In this document: positions 52,087 to 60,680 of the stretch, in pieces | Layout: each line of letters opens with the position of its first letter | Numbering within the stretch: the stretch's first letter is position 1 | Assembly: GCA_016931855.1 (NCBI GenBank) | Contig: JAFGDZ010000053.1 | Span: 1 to 64,000 of the forward strand | Reading direction: 5' to 3' | DNA from: Bacteroidales bacterium | GTDB lineage: Bacteria; Bacteroidota; Bacteroidia; Bacteroidales; Tenuifilaceae | DNA: 64,000 nucleotides | The notes under the pieces: model-generated | Database searches by the model: none | What the model was told of the DNA's origin: nothing | What the model saw: the letters and a program-made list of their open reading frames with translations, nothing else | Made by a program: the position numbers and the translations under genes

Positions 52087-53682
52087 CTATAAGTTCTGTT
52101 GTTGTTCTTTTCGCTTTTTCGATGCCAGTACTCGCAGCGCACCATGCCCCATTACACCTAGCATAGATAGAACGATGATTAGCGTTCCAGCTAAATCAAC
52201 GGTTTTATTCCTATCGCGTCCAGGCAAATAGAAATCGGTGAGCCCAGCAAGGCGTGAGTTCTCTCTGGTATGGCACTCGTTGCAGCTAACCGTACTCTCC
52301 TTTGGCGATACCATGTGGCTAATTGGTAGGTACATCTCTGTTTCTACAAACTCCCACTCGCCACTATAAGGTACCTCTATGTACTCCATGCCTTCTTTTA
52401 GCGCTTCTTCCCAGTTAAAATCAACCCATAAGGCACCCTTGTTCTTCTCGTCATCCCAGAGCTTTGCTTGGAGCAAACGCTTGTAGTTCTTGTCCATGGG
52501 CTGCTTTCCACGGTGAATCTTTACTGGCCAAATCTTTGCCGTAGGATCGTTGTACTCACCATAAAGGGTGTTTATTTTAACGGGGAACTCTGTTAGGGAA
52601 TCGGTAATAAGCGTGTGATTAGCCTGACCATTAAACCAAGCATACTCTGGTTTAACATTGTTTGCCCATTGAGCCGTTCCTTTAATGGACTGATAGGTTT
52701 TATTACCCAACGAGTCTGTTTCCTCATAGGGTTGCCCGTCTCTCATGCCTGTTGCAGTGGACCAATCCCAGTACATTTTGGTTGAGTTCACCTTAGCATA
52801 TACTGGGATATGGCAGGCTTGGCAGGTTACTTTTATGCTATGCTCATTAAGGATGCTCTTTTCGTGAGGGAAATCGCCATGGCACTGCTCACAGGTAGCC
52901 CTATTGTAGTCGTTAGAGGCGGTTCCGTAGTAACGGCCATTCATCACATGGTTTTTGGTCTCATGGCAATCGGTACAGCTCATATCCATACCCTCAGTGG
53001 TCATATGCACATCAACATCGCGGCTACAGTCAAGTAAAGCCTCCTCTAGGTGCCCGTGTTTAATGTTATTTCCTCCTGCACTATAGAAATGGCAATACCC
53101 GCAGTTGTACTTTGTAGGTTTACCTATATTAGCTGTAATGTGCTTATAATCGGGCTTAAGCGGCCCTTCCATGTATGGGTAGCCAGAGCCTCCCGAGGCT
53201 TTCTCGTAAGTCTCGGTATTGTCGTGACAAACAATACAATCCACATTAAGCTCATTGGTAAAATCGAAGGACTTATCGCCCCAACCAAAGCCAGCGTGGC
53301 ACTTGTTACAGCTTCCCTCGCTACTCCGTATTCCTGTACAGTAGTTGTTTAGCAGGTTCTTTTTCCCAAGAGACACAACCCCTCTGCCCTCAATAAACGA
53401 TTCCCGCTCCCACAACCAGTGATGTGTGGACATTACCTCTTTTGCCCTACCCGTATGGCAGGCCAAGCAAGCGGCAGTAACCTCTTGTGGGGTTTTAAAG
53501 TCCTTGTGCAACTCGGCAAATTGACCATGGTCAACCGCTTTTTGGGGTTTAGAAAGAACCCGTTGCTTTAGCTCCTCTATTTGCGTTGCTCCATCACCAT
53601 CCGATTTGCTCAAAATAGCGATGGCCAGAAATATCTGAGGGACTATAACAATAATTAAGAATGGTATTAGTTTGCGCCTCAT
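52087..53682 (-). CDS. Tetrathionate reductase-family octaheme cytochrome c
   Basis: The 531-residue protein has an N-terminal signal or anchor (about 5-24) and eight CxxCH haem sites, with cysteines starting at residues 72, 125, 149, 194, 236, 264, 287 and 467. The spacing and the long gap before the last site follow the octaheme tetrathionate reductase (OTR) family. Unlike soluble Shewanella OTR it has a C-terminal membrane helix (about 496-516). The family can reduce tetrathionate and also nitrite or hydroxylamine in vitro. The rhodanese and YeeE genes downstream make a sulfur substrate the better inference here. It is the first gene of the operon. Confidence 0.93.
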   Translation of the reverse strand: MRRKLIPFLIIVIVPQIFLAIAILSKSDGDGATQIEELKQRVLSKPQKAVDHGQFAELHKDFKTPQEVTAACLACHTGRAKEVMSTHHWLWERESFIEGRGVVSLGKKNLLNNYCTGIRSSEGSCNKCHAGFGWGDKSFDFTNELNVDCIVCHDNTETYEKASGGSGYPYMEGPLKPDYKHITANIGKPTKYNCGYCHFYSAGGNNIKHGHLEEALLDCSRDVDVHMTTEGMDMSCTDCHETKNHVMNGRYYGTASNDYNRATCEQCHGDFPHEKSILNEHSIKVTCQACHIPVYAKVNSTKMYWDWSTATGMRDGQPYEETDSLGNKTYQSIKGTAQWANNVKPEYAWFNGQANHTLITDSLTEFPVKINTLYGEYNDPTAKIWPVKIHRGKQPMDKNYKRLLQAKLWDDEKNKGALWVDFNWEEALKEGMEYIEVPYSGEWEFVETEMYLPISHMVSPKESTVSCNECHTRENSRLAGLTDFYLPGRDRNKTVDLAGTLIIVLSMLGVMGHGALRVLASKKRKEQQQNL

Positions 53683-53733
53683 AGTAAAACATTTGATTTA
53701 CTTGACATTAGCAATATTTCACATATACTTATT

Positions 53734-53749
53734 CATATATAAATATATG
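53734..53749. promoter_or_regulatory. AT-rich inverted repeat upstream of the sulfur operon
   Basis: CATATAT and ATATATG flank a central AA, 52 bases before the octaheme cytochrome start. It could be a regulator site, but short palindromes arise easily in such AT-rich DNA. No TAnnTTTG element was found in this 309-base gap (53683-53991). Confidence 0.3.
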
Positions 53750-53933
53750 CGTAACCATTTAAATCAAAAAGGGAAAGAATAATTTATACTAATTATAAGT
53801 AGCTGCCTCGCACAACAAAACCTCCAAAAGGGCTAGGAAAACGGCAGCTCTGCTAATATTCAAACACAATCAAGTTACAACAAACCGCCCCAAGTAGCAA
53901 GGGTTTATTCAGGAAAACATGGTTTAATAAACT

Positions 53934-53960
53934 AAAAAAGCACCGGTTGAAAACCGATGC
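53934..53960 (-). terminator. Terminator of the Mla operon
   Basis: GCACCGGTT (53940-53948) pairs with AACCGATGC (53952-53960), with one mismatch, around GAA; on the minus strand it is followed by six T residues. It ends the mlaE-mlaF pair. Confidence 0.75.
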
Positions 53961-53991
53961 TTATAAGGAGTATTGTATCCTAAATCAAGGT

Positions 53992-54744
53992 CTAATCGCC
54001 GTATCTAAGCCTTTTGGCCAGCTTTGAAGCAAATACAAAATCGTTAAGCTCAACATTATCGCTTTGCAGAATCTCCTCTTTTGTTCCTTCCCACCACTTT
54101 TTCCCTTGGTATATGTATATGATTTTATCGCCAATCCCCATTACCGAGTTCATATCGTGGGTATTAACAATTGTGGTCATGCAGTACTCCTCAGTAATTT
54201 CCTTAATCAGATTATCAATAACAATTGAGGTTCGTGGGTCTAATCCAGAATTGGGCTCATCGCAAAAGAGGTACTTCGGATTAAGGGCAATGGCGCGCGC
54301 AATAGCAACACGTTTTTGCATTCCCCCACTAATTTCCGAAGGGTAAAGGTTATTGGCATTTACAATATTTACCCGCTTAAGGCAGATGTTTGCCCGCTCG
54401 CGCATCTCATCCTCACTCATATCGGTAAACATCTCCAACGGATACATTACATTCTCCTCAACAGTAGCAGAATCGAAAAGAGCCCCCCCTTGGAAAAGCA
54501 TTCCCACCTGCTTGCGTAGCGCTTTTTTCTCCCTAAAATCAAGCTTGTTAAAAAGAATGTCGTCGTAATATATTAACCCCTCATCAACAGCGTGTAGCCC
54601 AACTATTGATTTTAGCAAAACGGTCTTTCCCGAACCACTCTGACCAATAATCAGGTTAGTTTTACCAGGCTCAAAAACAGCAGATATATCATCAAGCACA
54701 ACGCGGCCATCAAACGACTTTAGAATGTGGTCAACCCTTATCAT
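53992..54744 (-). CDS. mlaF: Mla-type ABC transporter ATP-binding protein
   Basis: The 250-residue ATPase has GQSGSGKT (34-41), the signature ISGGMQKR (about 138-145) and Walker B YLFCDEPNSGLDP (about 158-170). The DEPNSGLDP form and the match to MlaF/Mkl-like proteins mark the family that moves phospholipids between membranes with an MCE-domain protein. The start codon overlaps the stop of the permease gene (ATGA). No MCE-protein gene is in the window, so the third component must lie elsewhere. Confidence 0.9.
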   Translation of the reverse strand: MIRVDHILKSFDGRVVLDDISAVFEPGKTNLIIGQSGSGKTVLLKSIVGLHAVDEGLIYYDDILFNKLDFREKKALRKQVGMLFQGGALFDSATVEENVMYPLEMFTDMSEDEMRERANICLKRVNIVNANNLYPSEISGGMQKRVAIARAIALNPKYLFCDEPNSGLDPRTSIVIDNLIKEITEEYCMTTIVNTHDMNSVMGIGDKIIYIYQGKKWWEGTKEEILQSDNVELNDFVFASKLAKRLRYGD

Positions 54745-55496
54745 GAGAGTAGCATTTGGGTAAGTATCAGGTTAAACAGTAGAATTACAACGCTACTTGA
54801 TACTACTGCTTTAGTGCTAAACTTGCCAACCTCCAATGAGCCGCCCGTTACACTGTAACCGTAATAAGATGACACCGATGTAATTATAAAGGCAAAAACC
54901 TCTGTTTTTATAATAGCGTACAGTATGTAGTAGGGAATAAAAGCGTATTGAATTCCGTTAATATACTCTTGCGAAGAAACAACACCTGCAGCAACTCCAG
55001 CAATCCACCCACCTAAAACGCCAACAATCATACTTAGCATGCACAAAAATGGGTTAAAAAGTAGTGCTGCCACAATCTTAGGGAGTATAAGGTAACTTGC
55101 GGAGTTAACGCCCATTATTTCAAGGGCATCAATCTGCTCCGTTACGCGCATTGTACCCAGCTCAGAGGCAATCTGCGATCCAACCTTACCCGCTAGTATT
55201 AGCGCAACAATTGTTGATGAGAACTCCAGCAGAATGCTATCGCGAGCAGCTAACCCAATTAGGTAAGAAGGCAGAAGAGGATTCTCTGTATTATAGGCTG
55301 TTTGAATAGTTATAACAGCCCCCATAAAAAAAGAAATTATAGCTACAATCCCAATGGAATTAAGGCCTAAGTTCTCTATCTCCTTTACAACCTGCTTATA
55401 ATAGATCTTCTTTTTCTCGGGACGGGCAAAAACTTTCCCCAGCAAGAGGATGTAAGAGCCCAACGTATTAAAGAATCGCATAGTGTACATAGTCAT
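54741..55496 (-). CDS. mlaE: Mla-type ABC transporter permease
   Basis: The 251-residue permease has about five hydrophobic segments and family landmarks VVKEIENLGLNSIGIVAIISFFMGAV, GKVGSQIASELGTMRVTEQIDALEIMGVNS and a C-terminal SYYGYSVTGGSLEVGKFSTKAVVSS. These match MlaE, the inner-membrane core of the lipid-asymmetry transporter. Translational coupling to the ATPase gene supports a shared complex. Lipid direction cannot be told from sequence. Confidence 0.92.
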   Translation of the reverse strand: MTMYTMRFFNTLGSYILLLGKVFARPEKKKIYYKQVVKEIENLGLNSIGIVAIISFFMGAVITIQTAYNTENPLLPSYLIGLAARDSILLEFSSTIVALILAGKVGSQIASELGTMRVTEQIDALEIMGVNSASYLILPKIVAALLFNPFLCMLSMIVGVLGGWIAGVAAGVVSSQEYINGIQYAFIPYYILYAIIKTEVFAFIITSVSSYYGYSVTGGSLEVGKFSTKAVVSSSVVILLFNLILTQMLLS

Positions 55497-55526
55497 TATC
55501 GTTTTTTCCCAAACCCAATTTCAGTA

Positions 55527-55534
55527 CAAATATA
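55527..55534 (-). promoter_or_regulatory. Candidate -7 element of the Mla operon
   Basis: On the minus strand TATATTTG matches TAnnTTTG, 30 bases before the mlaE start codon. Confidence 0.45.
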
Positions 55535-55584
55535 GGAAACCCAAACGATTTAAGTTTTTTTACTTAACCTCTTGTTTTGTTTGC

Positions 55585-55592
55585 TAAATTTG
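55585..55592 (+). promoter_or_regulatory. Candidate -7 element of the mannose-1-phosphate guanylyltransferase gene
   Basis: TAAATTTG matches TAnnTTTG, about 95 bases before the start codon, so a leader of roughly 90 bases is predicted. Confidence 0.4.
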
Positions 55593-55687
55593 TAACAGCT
55601 ATTCCATGTAGGGGAATAACCCTAAAAGGCATATTACATAAGCCATACAACGGAAATAAGCTATAACCATTATACTAAAGATTTATC

Positions 55688-56782
55688 ATGATAGAAAGAA
55701 AGAACATTTACTGCGTTATTATGGCTGGAGGCATCGGCAGCAGATTCTGGCCTCTAAGCCGCAATAACAGGCCCAAGCAGTTCTTAGATATTTTGGGTAC
55801 AGGACAATCTCTTATTCAGCAAACTTTTGCAAGAATGACAAGGATTTGCCCTGCCGAGAATATTCTAATTGTAACCAGTTCTATTTACAAGGATCAGGTT
55901 AGGGAGCACCTGCCCCAAATATCCGACTCACAAATTCTGCTCGAACCAATGCGCAGAAATACCGCCCCGTGTATTGCGTTTGCAAACTATAAAATTAAAC
56001 AAAGAAACCCCAATGCAGTTGTTGTTGTGGCTCCTAGCGACCACCTAATAATGAACGAGGATGAGTTTGTTGAGGTTCTTGACTCGGGAATTACGTTTGC
56101 AACCCAACATGATGCCCTATTAACACTAGGCATTAAACCCGACAGGCCAGAAACAGGGTACGGCTATATTCAGGCATGCAAAAAACCTGAGGCGGGTATA
56201 AAGAACCTATTTAAGGTAAAGACTTTTACCGAAAAACCGAACCATGAACTTGCTAAGGTATTCTTTGAGAGTGGTGAGTTTTTCTGGAATTCAGGAATAT
56301 TTATTTGGTCCTTAAAATCTATTGTTAGCTCTTTTGAGGCGCATCTCCCTGAGGTAAACACACTCTTTGCCGAAGCAGCCAAGAGTTTTGACTCCGAAAC
56401 TGAATCAGCAATAATAGAGTCTGTTTATTCAGAGTGTCGTAATGTGTCCATCGACTACGGTGTTATGGAGAAAGCGGATAATGTATTTGTTATATGCTCA
56501 GATTTTGGATGGTCCGATTTGGGAACATGGGGGTCTCTTTATGCTCACTCTAAAAAAGATCTAGCGGGAAATTGCATAACAGGTAATAATGTTCTAACCT
56601 ACAACCTAAAAAATACGCTAGTTAATGTTCCAAAAGATAAACTTGTTGTTCTACATGGGCTAGAGGATTACATTGTGGTGGAATCCGATAATATTCTACT
56701 GGTATGCAAAAAATCGGACGAGCAAGAGATAAAGAAATTTGTTAACGATGTACTTGTAGAAAAGGGAGAACGATACACATAA
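55688..56782 (+). CDS. manC: Mannose-1-phosphate guanylyltransferase
   Basis: The 364-residue enzyme begins with the nucleotidyltransferase signature MAGGIGSRFWPLSRNNRPKQF (about residues 12-32), followed by VVVAPSDHLI (about 110), GYGYIQ, FTEKP and FWNSGIFIW. These are the landmarks of GDP-mannose pyrophosphorylases; the fused isomerase domain of ManC/AlgA-type proteins is absent. It makes GDP-mannose from mannose-1-phosphate and GTP for surface glycans, and could consume mannose recovered by the operon at 7.4-18.3 kb. Confidence 0.92.
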   Translation: MIERKNIYCVIMAGGIGSRFWPLSRNNRPKQFLDILGTGQSLIQQTFARMTRICPAENILIVTSSIYKDQVREHLPQISDSQILLEPMRRNTAPCIAFANYKIKQRNPNAVVVVAPSDHLIMNEDEFVEVLDSGITFATQHDALLTLGIKPDRPETGYGYIQACKKPEAGIKNLFKVKTFTEKPNHELAKVFFESGEFFWNSGIFIWSLKSIVSSFEAHLPEVNTLFAEAAKSFDSETESAIIESVYSECRNVSIDYGVMEKADNVFVICSDFGWSDLGTWGSLYAHSKKDLAGNCITGNNVLTYNLKNTLVNVPKDKLVVLHGLEDYIVVESDNILLVCKKSDEQEIKKFVNDVLVEKGERYT

Positions 56783-56799
56783 ACCGATGTTCACACTAC

Positions 56800-56831
56800 A
56801 AAAAAAGGCAGCTTAACGGCTGCCTTTTTTG
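56800..56831. terminator. Bidirectional terminator
   Basis: AAAAAAGGCAGC (56801-56812) pairs with GCTGCCTTTTTT (56819-56830) around TTAACG. It separates the convergent manC and gldN genes. Confidence 0.9.
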
Positions 56832-56843
56832 TAATAGTTATGG

Positions 56844-57731
56844 CTAGTACTCCCAAAGATCGTGTTCAAAATTAAATATCTCGGTTTTAATTCTTTCAGA
56901 CTCCTGCATATTTGGAATTCCACCAATTGTGTAATCAGAAATCAAACGATTATTATGAACGTTAGACTCTCTTATAATGTACGAGTTAAACCTACGCTTA
57001 AAGAATAAATCATCAAAAGAAACCCTTTGCGCATCATTATACTCATTAAATACCGCAGTATTAGCAAGAATAGTACGTGCTTCATCAAAATTTACCCAAA
57101 AAAGTTGAGCACGGTTAATCTTGCCACCAATATCAGTATCCTCATCTCCAGTAGAGAGTACATCTAAGTAAACCCTAATTGGGCAAATACCAATAATCCT
57201 AGACTGAAGTGTAGAGTGCTGCTTATCAAAAAACCACTCCTCCTTAATTAGAAGTTGTGTAACCTCTTGCCAACGAAACTCACCAGGAATTACAATTGTT
57301 GTATCTAACCCTGTTGTTAAGCTCTCCTGCACAACCTCCCTATCAACAGCACCAAAATTACTCACAACCTGATCATAAGACAGCAGGGTTGTAAACTCGT
57401 CATCAACTGGGTCGTAAGCAGTAATTTCATTGTACTTGATAGCATCAACAAGGCGTTGAACTAAGCTTATTCTATCCTGCATACGAGATGTTGGATAGTA
57501 AAGTGGATGGTTAATCTTTTGCTTTAAATCAATGATTCTCCATACCCTTTTAGTCCACAGCATATCAGATTCCCTTAAATGAGGATAAGGTATTGGTACA
57601 CGCTGGGGAATGGTTTCCCTAACATAAATGCCATCAAGTTTCTTGCTATTCACCGTTACATCTTGCCCAATTGCATTAAATGCTTGAAGCAATAGAACCG
57701 AAGCAAAGCCTGCTAAAAATATCTTTCTCAT
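56844..57731 (-). CDS. gldN: Type IX secretion system protein GldN/PorN
   Basis: The 295-residue protein has a signal peptide (1-22). The mature part matches GldN/PorN: RVWRIIDLKQKINHPLYYP near the start, ITAYDPVDDEFTT in the middle, and ICPIRVYLD, QLFWVNFDEAR and VSFDDLFFKRRFNSYI later. GldN binds GldK to form the periplasmic ring at the outer membrane. It is the last gene of the porP-gldKLMN operon, 12 bases after gldM. Confidence 0.95.
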   Translation of the reverse strand: MRKIFLAGFASVLLLQAFNAIGQDVTVNSKKLDGIYVRETIPQRVPIPYPHLRESDMLWTKRVWRIIDLKQKINHPLYYPTSRMQDRISLVQRLVDAIKYNEITAYDPVDDEFTTLLSYDQVVSNFGAVDREVVQESLTTGLDTTIVIPGEFRWQEVTQLLIKEEWFFDKQHSTLQSRIIGICPIRVYLDVLSTGDEDTDIGGKINRAQLFWVNFDEARTILANTAVFNEYNDAQRVSFDDLFFKRRFNSYIIRESNVHNNRLISDYTIGGIPNMQESERIKTEIFNFEHDLWEY

Positions 57732-57743
57732 AAGGCAATCCTT

Positions 57744-59375
57744 TTATCTAATCTTGTACACTAAGTCGTTCAGATCCTTTACAATACCATCGTTACCAAC
57801 GGCTTTAATATTCGTGATGGTCAAGTTATCGCCAGATTTTAATCCATTCATAATCCGCTTCTGCCCATCAGTAAACATCTGTCCCTTTGCAGTCTCTTCC
57901 CTAGTAAATCCACCAATTGCTGCCGATATTGTAAAAGTAGTTACAGTATATTTCATGTCAAAGTCAAAATCTGGAGGCATTTGAGCTACAACACCAAGAG
58001 CATTTGCCACAACGTTTTTGTCAACCATCTTTCCTGTAACACCACTAATAGAAGGCAGCGGCGCAGGTACTGTTTTAATACGGAACTCTTTGCTTCCCAT
58101 ATTTTTCTTTACACCATCGATGTCAGCAAAAACGGTTATTGAGCAGTTATTAGCACCCTGAGATGGCGTTGCAATAAAGGTCTCCCCAACACGTGTTATA
58201 CGCCCTCGGCTAATTTGAGCAGATATTTGGTTAGAAGCAATTCCCGATATAGATATCTCCACAGGATTATCAACACCAAGATATAGTACATTCATCTTAG
58301 AAGGAGAAACAACTACATTTGGAGGTGCCACTTGGTATGCATACCTAAACGGTTTCCTAAATACTCCTCCGGAAGGATCCTTCATCTCAATAAGTCCAGA
58401 CCACCTACTTATTCCAACCTGTGATGCTCTTTGGCGATAAACACCTCTGCCATTAATAACTGGGATAGTGTCATAAGAGCCTACCATTTCATATTGGTAA
58501 GAGCCATCGTCGTTTCTAATAGAATCGTAACGACCTATGTAAATTTTAGGGCGCTGAGTTGTGTCTGAGGCTGCAATAAATACCTGAGCGTTAAACTCAT
58601 TGTCCTTAATAATATAGTTTGAGTTTGGAATAACAACTGCATCCAGCTTATTAAACTTAAAGTCGCCAGCATCAACCTGCTGCAAAAGGTAAGTAACAAC
58701 CTCTGCCTCGGTATTCAGAACATCAACCTGCACCTTTGTTAGCTGAGGAATAACCGAAACTAGTGGAATGTGCTCAAATCTATAGCTCTCCCAAGTATGG
58801 ATTGTTCCATCGGGCTTTGCTGGAGGATTCTCTGTTGTTAGTATGCTAGTAATAGACTCTACCAACTGAGGCGCTTGTTGTTCATCAATAATGCTAACCA
58901 AAAAATTTCTATACTCCTCCAACATCTTTTTCAAGTCAGATGCACGACCGTTCCTGTCTGGACCAATAAGAATATTAGATCCAACATTAGTATCACTCTT
59001 ATTCTGAATATGTTCCGCATCTATCTCCTTGTCCTCCAATATAGCCTCAGAGCCTTCGCCTTCAGAGGCTAAAACAACCTGATGCTTAAGGTCTTGAACA
59101 AAAACAATAAGTTCGTTCGCCATCCGCTTTACCTCATCAGCCTTTTCCTTCCAAGGCTTCACCTTTACTTCGTTAATCAGCATCTGACTCTCGAACTGGT
59201 TATAAAGCTTCTCGTTCTTAACTCGATAGTTCTTTGTAGTTTGACTCAATCCGTTCTCAACCAAAACAAATGCATCAAGCACCTCTGCTGATACGTTGAG
59301 CGCAAGCATGGCTGTCAGCACGAGGTACATCATGCCGATCATTTTTTGCCTGGGGGTTTCTTTTCCGTGACCCAT
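57744..59375 (-). CDS. gldM: Type IX secretion system motor protein GldM/PorM
   Basis: The 543-residue protein has a cytoplasmic start with Arg and Lys residues, one membrane helix (about 11-31; KMIGMMYLVLTAMLALNVSAEV), a helical D1-like region to about 220 and then beta-rich periplasmic domains (about 225-543). GldM spans the periplasm and, together with GldL, couples the proton gradient to secretion and gliding. Domain order and length match the family. Next to gldL (19 bases) and gldN (12 bases). Confidence 0.95.
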   Translation of the reverse strand: MGHGKETPRQKMIGMMYLVLTAMLALNVSAEVLDAFVLVENGLSQTTKNYRVKNEKLYNQFESQMLINEVKVKPWKEKADEVKRMANELIVFVQDLKHQVVLASEGEGSEAILEDKEIDAEHIQNKSDTNVGSNILIGPDRNGRASDLKKMLEEYRNFLVSIIDEQQAPQLVESITSILTTENPPAKPDGTIHTWESYRFEHIPLVSVIPQLTKVQVDVLNTEAEVVTYLLQQVDAGDFKFNKLDAVVIPNSNYIIKDNEFNAQVFIAASDTTQRPKIYIGRYDSIRNDDGSYQYEMVGSYDTIPVINGRGVYRQRASQVGISRWSGLIEMKDPSGGVFRKPFRYAYQVAPPNVVVSPSKMNVLYLGVDNPVEISISGIASNQISAQISRGRITRVGETFIATPSQGANNCSITVFADIDGVKKNMGSKEFRIKTVPAPLPSISGVTGKMVDKNVVANALGVVAQMPPDFDFDMKYTVTTFTISAAIGGFTREETAKGQMFTDGQKRIMNGLKSGDNLTITNIKAVGNDGIVKDLNDLVYKIR

Positions 59376-59394
59376 TGGTGCTTATATACTTTAG

Positions 59395-60636
59395 TTATTT
59401 TCCGTTTGAGATAACATTCATTGCAGAAAGCATGTTGCCGTACACTGCATTCAGAGCTGCGATATTCTGGTTAAGCTGAGATACAGATTGTGCATACATC
59501 TCAGTTTCGCTCATAGAACCCTTCAGTGTCTTCATCATTTTTTCTACACCTGCATAAACCTCTTCCGATTGTTTTAACTTATCTGAGGTAACACTTAGGT
59601 GAAGCTCATGTGCAGCATTCAATGCTGACATGTTCTTATTTAGCTTATTCAGCTGCTCGTGGTAATTCTGGCTCCCGTCATTTAAAATCTCGCCATTTGC
59701 TTTCATGGCCTCTGCAAGTTGCTGGTATGTTGTAACAAAACCTTGAGCTGCATTTGAAAGTTGACCTGCAACCTGCGAACCTGATTCAACAATTTTACCC
59801 TTCACTGCATCACCAGCGCTTGATAACTGCTGTTCAAGGCTAGATACAGAGCTCTTTATTCCTGAAGCAAAGGTACTGCCAGACTCGCCAATAACGCTTG
59901 CCACTTTCTGATAACTTTCGGAAAGGATATTCACAGATTCTGATAGAACTTGACCTGATTTTGAGTATGAGTCCGACAAGCCAGAAACAGCATCCGATGC
60001 TTTACGCATTTTGTCAGAAAACTCATTACTTGCAGCTGCTGCATTAGAGATATCGGCAAGTTTTGCAGATGTATCACCTAGTTTAGATAAGCCTCTGCTA
60101 ACCTTTTCAAAAAGATCGGGACCAATCTCCGCATTCTCAAGCATCTTATTAAACTTTTCAGTAAAAATAAGAGCCCCAGATGCTCCACCAGAAGAAACAG
60201 TAGCGTGATGAACGGCTTGAGGTTGAACTGCAACAGGTTGAGCCGAAGGTGCTACAACTGAAGCGCCTCCAGCAGAAGCACCTTGGCTATTTGCAGCCAG
60301 AACACTTCCTAGAACTTCTTTAAGAGTCTCGGCATCTAATCCGCTATTTCTACCGCTGCTACGATACTGCTTTAGCTCTTCCTCATCAGACATACCTGCC
60401 AATTCTGGATAAACCAGAGTCCAGTCAACCTCTTCATGAATCGGCTCAAAGGCGGAAAAGAAGAAGATAACAGCCTCAACGGTCATACCAATGGTAAGCA
60501 TGATACCCGCACCTGGCCAGTGCATCAGTTTAAACAATGCTCCAACAATTACTGCAGCAGCACCCCATCCGTAGAGGTACTTCATAAAGTTTTTCCAGCC
60601 AGAGCCTTGTACTATTTCTGAAATATTGAATCCCAT
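59395..60636 (-). CDS. gldL: Type IX secretion system motor protein GldL/PorL, long form
   Basis: The 413-residue protein starts with two membrane helices (about 20-38 and 44-62), containing KLMHWPGAG and Glu54 in MTVEAVIFFFSAFEP, the acidic residue expected in the proton path. The rest is cytoplasmic: a low-complexity Gly/Ala/Ser/Val-Gln linker (about 110-155) and a long coiled coil (about 160-410). Most GldL proteins are 200-310 residues, so this one is clearly extended. It works with GldM as the energising motor. Confidence 0.93.
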   Translation of the reverse strand: MGFNISEIVQGSGWKNFMKYLYGWGAAAVIVGALFKLMHWPGAGIMLTIGMTVEAVIFFFSAFEPIHEEVDWTLVYPELAGMSDEEELKQYRSSGRNSGLDAETLKEVLGSVLAANSQGASAGGASVVAPSAQPVAVQPQAVHHATVSSGGASGALIFTEKFNKMLENAEIGPDLFEKVSRGLSKLGDTSAKLADISNAAAASNEFSDKMRKASDAVSGLSDSYSKSGQVLSESVNILSESYQKVASVIGESGSTFASGIKSSVSSLEQQLSSAGDAVKGKIVESGSQVAGQLSNAAQGFVTTYQQLAEAMKANGEILNDGSQNYHEQLNKLNKNMSALNAAHELHLSVTSDKLKQSEEVYAGVEKMMKTLKGSMSETEMYAQSVSQLNQNIAALNAVYGNMLSAMNVISNGK

Positions 60637-60680
60637 GGTGGTTAAGGTTAATTGGGTCTGTGCCCGTTAAATATAAATCA

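Noticed and set aside
53734-53749. Treating the CATATAT/ATATATG repeat as a proven Crp/Fnr site
   Set aside because: It does not match the TGTGA or TTGAT half-sites of that family; listed only as an unassigned inverted repeat.
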